This document shows positions 54,082 through 61,160 of a DNA stretch of 64,000 nucleotides, in pieces; position 1 is the stretch's first letter; each line of letters opens with the position of its first letter. A program made the position numbers and the translations under genes. The stretch comes from Brevundimonas goettingensis (GTDB taxonomy: Bacteria > Pseudomonadota > Alphaproteobacteria > Caulobacterales > Caulobacteraceae), in assembly GCF_017487405.1 (NCBI RefSeq), contig NZ_CP062222.1:1969001-2033000 (forward strand), in the 5' to 3' direction. The notes under the pieces are model-generated. The model was not told where the DNA came from, did not search any database, and saw only the letters and a list, made by a program, of their open reading frames with translations.

Positions 54082-54220
54082 CCGTCATCCTCGGGCTCGT
54101 CCCGAGGACCCATGTCTCCGATGTCCGGAAAGGGATCGTATGCGGAGATGCGTCAGCGTTTGATCTCCGCCGTCCGATTTGCTGATCGCTGGGTCCTCGG
54201 GACAAGCCCGAGGATGACGG
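54082..54220. repeat. Long palindromic intergenic element, family A-like copy 3
   Basis: A 31-bp inverted repeat with one mismatch (54082-54112 against 54190-54220) encloses 77 bases. The arm reads GTCATCCTCGGGCTCGTCCC, a variant of the CTCATCCC arm of the other elements. It lies between convergent genes. Confidence 0.75.
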
Positions 54221-54241
54221 ATCCGGGCTGAGCCCCCGGGC

Positions 54242-54628
54242 CTATTGCGCCATCCGGAACTTCACCGACAGCAACCCCGTCTCCCCGACCTGATGGGTCT
54301 TCAGCCAGCCCTCGGAGATGACGCCCTCCTCCAGCCCCATCATGGCCGCCGCGCCGAAGCCGACCCCGGCCGGACGCTCGGACACTGTCTCGCAGGCCTC
54401 AAGCCGCCGCTCCGGCCCCACGCGGCAGCGCAGGACCACATCCCCGGCCCAGACGCCGCTCTGTAGCGCGCCTTGCGGAAACTCCAGCCGCGGCCTCCGC
54501 ACCCAGTCCGGGGCGATCACCTGTGACGACACGGCCTGTTCCGTCGGCGCCGGCGCCGTCTGGGCCAGAGCCGGGGTCGCGGCGCCCGTCAGGGCGGCTA
54601 CGGCCAGCAAGGCTGTGCGCTGGATCAT
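54242..54628 (-). CDS. Secreted TonB C-terminal-like protein
   Basis: The 128-aa product has a signal peptide (cut after ALAQ) and a domain resembling the TonB C-terminus: RPRLEFPQGALQSGVWAGDVVLRCRVG, then a CETVSERPAGVGFGAAAM segment. It has no transmembrane anchor or proline-rich spacer, so it cannot act as a full TonB; a periplasmic accessory role is possible. GGGGAGA precedes ATG 54628. Confidence 0.7.
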   Translation of the reverse strand: MIQRTALLAVAALTGAATPALAQTAPAPTEQAVSSQVIAPDWVRRPRLEFPQGALQSGVWAGDVVLRCRVGPERRLEACETVSERPAGVGFGAAAMMGLEEGVISEGWLKTHQVGETGLLSVKFRMAQ

Positions 54629-54710
54629 GGTCGTCTCCCCCGAGTTCCGGTGAGAGCAGGCTTCCGCCGACCGCCGATGTCAAGTCGGCTTCCTCCTCAG
54701 CCTGACCGGA

Positions 54711-54815
54711 TCAGCCCCACAGGATTCTCAAGGCAAACCTCAGCGCGATCACGACGAAGACGATCACGGCCGCGATCACGGCGATCAGACGCCACCCCGG
54801 CCTGGCCCGGCTCAA
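54711..54815 (-). CDS. 34-aa single-helix membrane peptide
   Basis: TTG 54815 overlaps the stop of the upstream membrane gene (TTGA) and has GGAGG eight bases upstream. The peptide is a short basic N-terminus followed by one continuous hydrophobic helix (WRLIAVIAAVIVFVVIALRF). Coupling, ribosome-binding site and clean composition suggest it is real, but conservation is untested. Confidence 0.5.
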   Translation of the reverse strand: MSRARPGWRLIAVIAAVIVFVVIALRFALRILWG

Positions 54816-55351
54816 CGCCCGGCCTCCGCCGCCATCCGGAACAGGCCGAAGGCGATCAACCACAGCACGGTGAACACAGTCGTGCCGAGGGCGACCTCGT
54901 AAAGGCCCGCGCCGCCCGGCGAGGCCCAGCCCAGAGGGAGTGCGACCGCGCCGATCAGCATCTGCAGCGCCGCCGCCGCGAACATGGCCCGCGCCATGCC
55001 CATCGGTGTGAACCGCCCCAGCACCGCGCCCACGACCGCCGCGCCGATGACGCCGAGGAACAGCAGGTTGGCGGGATTGCCTTCATCGCCGAGGAAGCCC
55101 ACCGCCCCGCAGACCCACAGCAGCAGGACGCTGGCCGCCACCGCGATCAGGGCGCCGCCCTTGTACGCCAGCCCGCCCGGCGCCCGCATGGCCAGTTCGA
55201 CCAGCGCGCCCGCCACCGCCAGCATCCCGCCGGCGACCAGATAGTCGAACCCGGTCCAGGGCGCGTGGAAGATCAGCGGCAGCAACAGCACCGTCACCGC
55301 CCCGCCCCACATCGGGATGCGCCACATCCCGCTCTCGATCAGCCGCGTCAT
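54812..55351 (-). CDS. Integral membrane protein of unknown function
   Basis: A 179-aa protein with five or six hydrophobic helices; no family motif recognised. It is followed by a coupled 34-aa membrane peptide. Confidence 0.65.
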   Translation of the reverse strand: MTRLIESGMWRIPMWGGAVTVLLLPLIFHAPWTGFDYLVAGGMLAVAGALVELAMRAPGGLAYKGGALIAVAASVLLLWVCGAVGFLGDEGNPANLLFLGVIGAAVVGAVLGRFTPMGMARAMFAAAALQMLIGAVALPLGWASPGGAGLYEVALGTTVFTVLWLIAFGLFRMAAEAGR

Positions 55352-55462
55352 CGCCCGTCTCCCTCTCCGGCGGATATCACGGGTTCACGGATGCGCCCGT
55401 TCCAGCCGCCCGTCACGAGGACGACCGGAGGCCTTTCCGTGCAGAAGCTGTGCAGAGAAGAT

Positions 55463-55625
55463 CACCCCCTCCCAGAGGGAGAGGGCTTGAGGCTCGGAGA
55501 GCCGCAGGCGATCCGGCAGCCGAAAGGGTGAGGGGTTCAGTCGCCCACCGGTGCGGGCATAACCCCTCACCCTCCCACTCACTGCGTTCGCGGGCCCCTC
55601 CCTCTCCCTCCCGGAGAGGGGCCTC
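55463..55625. repeat. Intergenic palindromic repeat, family B copy 2 (inverted)
   Basis: About 163 bases, reverse complement of the element at 38891-39047, sharing exact 19-nt and 21-nt blocks and the internal 13-bp inverted repeat. It occupies part of the 551-base gap 55352-55903. Confidence 0.75.
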
Positions 55626-55759
55626 GCAGTCATTCGACCACCCGCCCCTTGAAATCCCGACACTTTCCGGCAACCGCGCCCTTTCGGCTAAGCACCCCAC
55701 CTACAGGTGCTAAAGTCCCCCTCTGGTCTTTGAAATCACCGGCACAACACACTGCGCCC

Positions 55760-55891
55760 TTGCACTCCCATTGCACGTCAAGTGCAAATCCTTACCGCAA
55801 TAACGATACTGCAATTTCAATGCACAAGGAGACAAACCTCACCTTACGCCTTCAAAATTGCACCTTTTGCACCCGCTTTTTTTGCGTGCAA
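55760..55891. promoter_or_regulatory. Cluster of eight TGCA motifs, mostly TTGCAC/GTGCAA, helically phased
   Basis: Hexamers centred on TGCA start at 55760, 55771, 55782, 55809, 55820, 55858, 55867 and 55886. Six are TTGCAC or its complement GTGCAA. Three intervals are exactly 11 bases. The surrounding 160 bases are AT-rich for this genome and contain no gene I can support. Confidence 0.5.
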
Positions 55892-55903
55892 AACCGCTCC
55901 CGA

Positions 55904-57460
55904 TCACCGCGCCTTGCGCCGTCCGTACAGCTGTTCGATCAGGTCCAGCCGACCGGCCTCGGGCACCGGCCTGATCACCGGCCCGTCGTTGGTGAACTCC
56001 AGCAACAGGTCGGGCTCCGGCCTCAGGTCGGGCCAGCGCAGACGGCCCTCGCCGTTCGGGTCGCCCTCGCGCGCGAACTGCAGCCAATAGCCGCTCATCA
56101 GGTCCGCCGCGCGCTGGTCGCGCTCGTCGGTCGCCCAGGGCGAGGCGCTCAGGGTGTCGAAGACGTACTGACGCTCCGAGGCGTGGGTCGCCCCCGCGTG
56201 CGGCTCGTTCATCGCCGCCGAGACCACGTCGAAGCGGTAGAGGAAGGTCGGATGGCCGTTCTTCGCATGCAGCCGGGCCAGATGCCGGGCCGGCTCATTG
56301 AACACCAGGTCGCTCAGGACGTGGGCGTCATAGCCCTCCTGCCCGCCGTAGCCGGTCAGGAAGGCGGCCTTCTCCTCCGGCGTCAGGGCGTCGTCGATCT
56401 CGCCATAGGGGGTCAGGTCCGACGGTTTCATCCACCAGAACTCGGCCGAGTTGGTGCCGATGATCAGGGGCACGGGCGCCTCCCGCCCGGCGGCGAAGGC
56501 GGTCTCGACATCCTCCTTGATGACCACGCCGTCGTTGAGGATCAGGTCGCCGCCGTAGAAGCTCGGCGCGGGCTGCAGCAGCCGCTCGGCGGGCACGGCG
56601 CGCAGGGCCTCGGCGGTCGGCTCCACCCCCGCCGCTTCCGCCCAGGCCGCGCCCCGCGCCCGGGTCGAGCGCGGCGTCTGGCCGCTGGCTTCGGCGTCCG
56701 CCACATCCTCGAGCGCCACCCCTTGCTGGCGGCCCAGGCCGGACTCGACAATCACCTTTGAAAACAGTCCTCTAGCCTGCTCGGCGACCATCAGCTGGGT
56801 CACCGCCACGCCCCCGGCTGACTCGCCGAAGATCGTCACCTGCTCCGGGTCGCCGCCGAAGGCCGCGACATGGTCCCGCACCCACTGCAGCGCCAGGATC
56901 ATGTCCATGACGGCGTAGTTGCCGGCCGGCTCCCCGGCGGGTCGTTCGGCCGCCAGGGCCGGGTGATCGAAGAAGCCCAGCCGCCCCAGACGGTAATTCA
57001 GGGTCACCACCACCACGCCCCGGCGGGCCAGGCTGGTCCCGTCGTACAGGGCCGCCGTGCCCGAGCCGTTGATGTAGCCCCCGCCGTGGATCCAGACCAT
57101 GACCGGCAGCGGATGGTCCCTCTCCTTCGGGGTCCAGACGTTCAGGGTCAGGCAGTCCTCGCTCATCGGCAAGGGTCCGACGCCGTTGTCGCCATTGGCC
57201 GGCGGCTGGATGCAGATGGCCCCCACCTGACCCGCGTCGCGCGGCCCGGTCAGAGGCGCGGCGGGGACCGGCGGCCGCCAGCGCAGCGGCCCGATCGGCG
57301 GCTGGGCATAGGGCACCCCCTTGAAGCTCTCGACCCCGCCGCTCTCGCGCCCGATCAGCGCGCCCCTGCCGATGGTCACGGTGGGCGAAGCGGGGGGCGG
57401 CGGGTCCTGCATCGGTGTGGTCATCAGAAGGGCGGCGCCGAGGAGGGCTGTCAGAGGCAT
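55904..57460 (-). CDS. Type B carboxylesterase
   Basis: The 518-aa esterase has FKGVPYAQPPIGPLRWRPP, the EDCLTLNVWTP signature, oxyanion HGGGY, nucleophile elbow GESAGG and a C-terminal His region (PHAGATHASE). An N-terminal hydrophobic segment suggests export. It hydrolyses carboxylic esters; the physiological substrate is unknown. Confidence 0.88.
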   Translation of the reverse strand: MPLTALLGAALLMTTPMQDPPPPASPTVTIGRGALIGRESGGVESFKGVPYAQPPIGPLRWRPPVPAAPLTGPRDAGQVGAICIQPPANGDNGVGPLPMSEDCLTLNVWTPKERDHPLPVMVWIHGGGYINGSGTAALYDGTSLARRGVVVVTLNYRLGRLGFFDHPALAAERPAGEPAGNYAVMDMILALQWVRDHVAAFGGDPEQVTIFGESAGGVAVTQLMVAEQARGLFSKVIVESGLGRQQGVALEDVADAEASGQTPRSTRARGAAWAEAAGVEPTAEALRAVPAERLLQPAPSFYGGDLILNDGVVIKEDVETAFAAGREAPVPLIIGTNSAEFWWMKPSDLTPYGEIDDALTPEEKAAFLTGYGGQEGYDAHVLSDLVFNEPARHLARLHAKNGHPTFLYRFDVVSAAMNEPHAGATHASERQYVFDTLSASPWATDERDQRAADLMSGYWLQFAREGDPNGEGRLRWPDLRPEPDLLLEFTNDGPVIRPVPEAGRLDLIEQLYGRRKAR

Positions 57461-57550
57461 GACCCCACCCTAGCGACCCGGGCCGCATCGCCCAACCCCG
57501 CCCGGCTGACGGTCTCGTGACCGTTTGGCGCCGTATCGGCGACAGACCAT

Positions 57551-57575
57551 TGAACCGAACGCCAAGCTGTGCGTT
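57551..57575 (+). promoter_or_regulatory. Candidate EcfG-type general-stress promoter
   Basis: TGAAC (57551-57555), 16 bases, then CGTT (57572-57575) differs by one base from the alphaproteobacterial EcfG consensus GGAAC-N16/17-CGTT. It would start transcription about 57582-57584, just before ATG 57596. Confidence 0.35.
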
Positions 57576-57595
57576 TAGACGCGCGCATAGTGGGG

Positions 57596-59113
57596 ATGGC
57601 GTTGAAAGAACTGGCTAAGTCCGGCGACCTGGGCGCCGACCTCGCGGCGGCGTTCGACGCCTCGCCGAACCCCTATATGCTGCTGACGCCCGAGTTGCGC
57701 TACGCCGGGATGAACCGCGCCTACCTCCAGGTCACCCAGCAGACCCGCGAGGCCCTGATCGGCCGCTACGTCATGGAGGCCTTCGACGGCGGCGGCGACG
57801 ACCACAACGCCAAACGGCTGCTGGGCTCGTTCCAGAAGGTGCTGGCGACGGGAGAGGCCGACCACCTGCCGGTGCTCCACTACGCCATACCCTTGCCAGA
57901 CGGCCAGGGCGGCTCCCACTATGTCGACCGCTACTGGAGCGCCACCCACAGCCCGATCGTGGACGCCGACGGCAAGCTGCGCTTCATCCTTCAGCACACC
58001 ACCGACATCACCGAGCTCCAGCTGTTGCGGCGGCAGGCGCGCGAGGGCGGCGGATCCGAGAGCGCGCTGGACGCCATCGTCGGCGGCGGCGTCATGGCCC
58101 GGGCCCAGCGGGTGCAGGAGGACAACCAACGGCTGGAGGTCGAGCGCGGCCGCCTGATCGACATGTTCATGCAGGCCCCGGGCTTCGTCGCCGTCCTGAA
58201 CGGCCCCGACCACGTCTTCGAGATGGTCAACCCGGCCTATGCCCAGCTGGTGGGCCACCGCCCCGTGACCGGCCTCGACATCCGCGTCGCCCTGCCCGAG
58301 CTCCAGGGTCAGGGCTATTTCGAGCTGCTGGACGACGTCTACGCAACGGGCGAGCCGTTCGAGGGCAAGGAGAGCCAGGTCCAGCTCCAGCACACGCCCG
58401 GCGGCCCGGTGACGACCGTCTGGCTGAACTTCATCTACCAGCCGATCCGCGACGGCGACAGCCGGATCACGGGCATCTTCGTCCAGGGCCATGAGGTCAC
58501 CGACAGTGTCGTGGCCGCCCAGCGCCAGAAGCTGATGATCGACGAGCTGAACCACCGGGTGAAGAACACCCTGGCCACGGTCCAGTCCATCGCCATGCAG
58601 ACGGCCCGGTCCCACGACGATCCGAGGACGTTCGCCGAGAGCTTCCAGTCCCGGCTGATGGCCCTGTCGCACACCCACGACCTCCTGACCCGCAGCCATT
58701 GGGAGGGCGCCGACCTCGCCGAGATCCTGCGGCACGAGACCGAGGCCCACGACGCCAACCGACTGGTGGTCAACGGCCCCCCGGTGGCCCTCGGCCCCGC
58801 CGCGGCCCTGTCTCTGGGCATGATCTTCCACGAGCTGGCGACCAACGCCGCCAAGTACGGCGCCCTGTCCAATGCCGACGGCCGGGTGTTCGTCGATTGG
58901 TCCGTGGCCAACCAGGCCGACCGCCGCCTGACCATCGAATGGCGCGAGCTCGATGGTCCGCCCGTCACCGCCCCGACCCGCCGCGGCTTCGGCAGCCGCC
59001 TCATCGAACGCAACGTCCGCCACGACCTTGGCGGCGAGGCCGAACTCACCTACGCCGCCGATGGCTTGCGCGCGGCCATCACCCTTCCGCTCGACAGAGG
59101 AAACGATCAATGA
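57596..59113 (+). CDS. HWE-type sensor histidine kinase with two PAS domains
   Basis: The 505-aa cytoplasmic kinase has PAS domains at about residues 18-148 (FDASPNPYMLLTPELRYAGMN) and 185-312 (MFMQAPGFVAVLNGPDHVFEMV). The HWE/HisKA_2 phosphoacceptor segment is ELNHRVKNTLATVQ, with N-box ELATNAAKYGAL and the W-x-E of the family (IEWREL). It has no transmembrane helix, so it senses a cytoplasmic or diffusible cue, perhaps through a PAS cofactor. ATG 57596 is chosen because the promoter-like element overlaps the longer frame starting at GTG 57569. It is coupled to the response regulator gene. Confidence 0.9.
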   Translation: MALKELAKSGDLGADLAAAFDASPNPYMLLTPELRYAGMNRAYLQVTQQTREALIGRYVMEAFDGGGDDHNAKRLLGSFQKVLATGEADHLPVLHYAIPLPDGQGGSHYVDRYWSATHSPIVDADGKLRFILQHTTDITELQLLRRQAREGGGSESALDAIVGGGVMARAQRVQEDNQRLEVERGRLIDMFMQAPGFVAVLNGPDHVFEMVNPAYAQLVGHRPVTGLDIRVALPELQGQGYFELLDDVYATGEPFEGKESQVQLQHTPGGPVTTVWLNFIYQPIRDGDSRITGIFVQGHEVTDSVVAAQRQKLMIDELNHRVKNTLATVQSIAMQTARSHDDPRTFAESFQSRLMALSHTHDLLTRSHWEGADLAEILRHETEAHDANRLVVNGPPVALGPAAALSLGMIFHELATNAAKYGALSNADGRVFVDWSVANQADRRLTIEWRELDGPPVTAPTRRGFGSRLIERNVRHDLGGEAELTYAADGLRAAITLPLDRGNDQ

Positions 59114-59484
59114 CCCAAGCACTGGAAGGCCGGACCATCCTGGTGGTCGAGGACGAGTCCCTGGTGGCCATGCTGCTGGAGACCATCCTCGAAGACATGG
59201 GTTGCGCCACCCTCGGCCCCGTCTCGACCATCGACGAGGCCCTGTCGGTCGTCAGCGACGGCGCACCCTTCGACGGCGCCCTGCTGGACGTCAATGTGGC
59301 GGGCAAGGAGGTCTTCCCCGTCGCCGCCGCCCTGAAGGAACGGGGCGTGCCCTTCGTCTTCTCGACCGGCTATGGCGAGGGCGGCCTGCCCGAGGAATGG
59401 CGCGGCCATCCCACCATCCAGAAGCCCTTCACCGAGGACGCCGTGCAGCAGGCCCTGATGAAGGTGCTCGGGGTCAGCGCCTGA
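59110..59484 (+). CDS. Single-domain response regulator
   Basis: The 124-aa receiver-only protein has the acidic pair in VVEDE (E14, D15), phosphoacceptor D60 in LLDVNV, Thr in FSTGYGE and Lys in IQKPF. It lacks an output domain, so it works through protein contact or as a phosphate sink. ATG 59110 overlaps the kinase stop (ATGA), marking it as the cognate partner. Confidence 0.92.
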   Translation: MTQALEGRTILVVEDESLVAMLLETILEDMGCATLGPVSTIDEALSVVSDGAPFDGALLDVNVAGKEVFPVAAALKERGVPFVFSTGYGEGGLPEEWRGHPTIQKPFTEDAVQQALMKVLGVSA

Positions 59485-59487
59485 GAC

Positions 59488-61083
59488 CTAGCGCCTGAGG
59501 TCCTTCAGCACCGCCTTCGCGGCGTTGTGCCCCGGCGCGCCCGTCACCCCGCCGCCGGGATGGGCGCCCGAGCCGCAGAGGTAGAGGCCCGGGACGGGCA
59601 TCCGGTGGTCGGCATGACCTAGCACCGGCCGGGCGCTGAACAGCTGGTCCAGCGTCAGCCGCCCGTGGAAGATGTCCCCGCCCACCAGGCCGAAGCGCCG
59701 CTCCAGATCGCGCGGCCCCAGCGCAAGCCGCCCGACCACCGAGGCCTTGAAGCCCGGGGCGTGCCGGTCGACCGTCTCGATCATCAGGTCCGCCACCGTC
59801 TCGCGATGCTCATCCGCCAGGTCCGGCGAGACGTGCTGGCAGAACAGGCTGGCGACGTGCTGCCCCGGCGGGGCCAGGCTGTCGTCCAGGGTCGAGGGGA
59901 TCAGCATCTCGATGATGGGGTTCTGCGACCAGCCGTGCAGCCGCGCCTCGGCATGGGCCCGGTCCATATAGGCCAGGCTGGGGGCCATGATGATCCCGGC
60001 GGTCAGGTGGTCGCCTTCCCCCGGCAAGCTCGCGAAGGACGGCAACCGGTCCAGCGCCACGTTCATCCGGAACGTGCCCGAGCCCGAGGCATAGCTCCGC
60101 ATCCGCTCGCTGAAGTCGGCCGGGACCACTGCCGGATCGACCAGCCGGTCGAACAGCAGCCGGGGGTGCAGGTTGGACACGACGGCCCGGCCGCGCACCA
60201 CGTCTCCGGCCTCGGTCACCGCGCCCACGGCCCGGCCCTTGTCGGTCAGGACCTCGGCGACGGGGGCCTCCAGCCGCACCTCGACGCCCTGTTCGGCGCA
60301 GGCGGCGGCCATGGCCTGGGTGATCGCCCCCATGCCGCCGAGGGCGTGGCCCCAGACCCCCTTCCTGCCGTTCACCTCGCCGAAGACGTGGTGCAGCAGG
60401 ACATAGGCCGAGCCCGGCGTATAGGGGCTGGCGTAGTTGCCGACGATACTGTCGAAGCCGAACAGGGCCTTGATCGGGTCGCTCTCGAACCAGCCGTCCA
60501 GCCAGTCGCCGGCCGACTTGGCGAACAGGTCCAGCAGGTCGCGCCGCCCCTGGACGTCCAGCCCCGCCGCCTGCCGCCCGAGGCCCGCCGCACTGGCCAG
60601 CTCCGGCAGGGCCGCCATCCAGCCGGCCACTCCAGTGTCTGGGGTCATGTTCGGCGGCGCCTTCAGGATCCAGTCGCGCAGCACCGCCGCCACGACCTCC
60701 AGCCGCCGCTCGTACTCGGGCAGGCGCTCCGCGTCCCGCGCCGAGAACCTCGCCACCTCGCCCTGCGTCCGCCCCTCCCCGGCCAGCAGGTACTGACCGT
60801 CGTCCAGCGGCAGGAAGTTGGAGACCTTGCGCTCCACCACTCGCAGGCCGTGCCGCGCCAGCTCCATGTCGGCGATGACCCGGGGGTTCAGCAGGCTGAC
60901 CGTGTAGCTGGCGGTGGAGTTGCGGAAACCGGGGTGGAAGGTCTCGGTCACGGCCGCCCCGCCGACCACGCCCCGGCGCTCCAGCACCGTCACCTTCAGC
61001 CCCGCCCGCGCCAGATAGAAGGCGCAGACCAGCCCGTTATGCCCCCCGCCCAGAATGACGACGTCGGTGGTGCTGGTGGTCAT
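59488..61083 (-). CDS. Phytoene desaturase-like FAD oxidoreductase (PYROXD2-like)
   Basis: The 531-aa flavoprotein has the FAD motif GGGHNG (12-17), then LERRGVVGGAA, and the C-terminal PGLYLCGSGAHPGGGVTGAPGHNAA that closes the FAD site. It belongs to the CrtI/PYROXD2 superfamily of NAD(P)/FAD amine oxidase-like enzymes. No other carotenoid genes lie nearby, so the substrate is undefined. Confidence 0.85.
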   Translation of the reverse strand: MTTSTTDVVILGGGHNGLVCAFYLARAGLKVTVLERRGVVGGAAVTETFHPGFRNSTASYTVSLLNPRVIADMELARHGLRVVERKVSNFLPLDDGQYLLAGEGRTQGEVARFSARDAERLPEYERRLEVVAAVLRDWILKAPPNMTPDTGVAGWMAALPELASAAGLGRQAAGLDVQGRRDLLDLFAKSAGDWLDGWFESDPIKALFGFDSIVGNYASPYTPGSAYVLLHHVFGEVNGRKGVWGHALGGMGAITQAMAAACAEQGVEVRLEAPVAEVLTDKGRAVGAVTEAGDVVRGRAVVSNLHPRLLFDRLVDPAVVPADFSERMRSYASGSGTFRMNVALDRLPSFASLPGEGDHLTAGIIMAPSLAYMDRAHAEARLHGWSQNPIIEMLIPSTLDDSLAPPGQHVASLFCQHVSPDLADEHRETVADLMIETVDRHAPGFKASVVGRLALGPRDLERRFGLVGGDIFHGRLTLDQLFSARPVLGHADHRMPVPGLYLCGSGAHPGGGVTGAPGHNAAKAVLKDLRR

Positions 61084-61160
61084 CGGCGGCCCTCGTTGGA
61101 CCCGAGGCCTAGCGCGCGCCGTGGGCGGAGGGAAGCCGCCAGAGAGCGGCGGAGGTCGCC

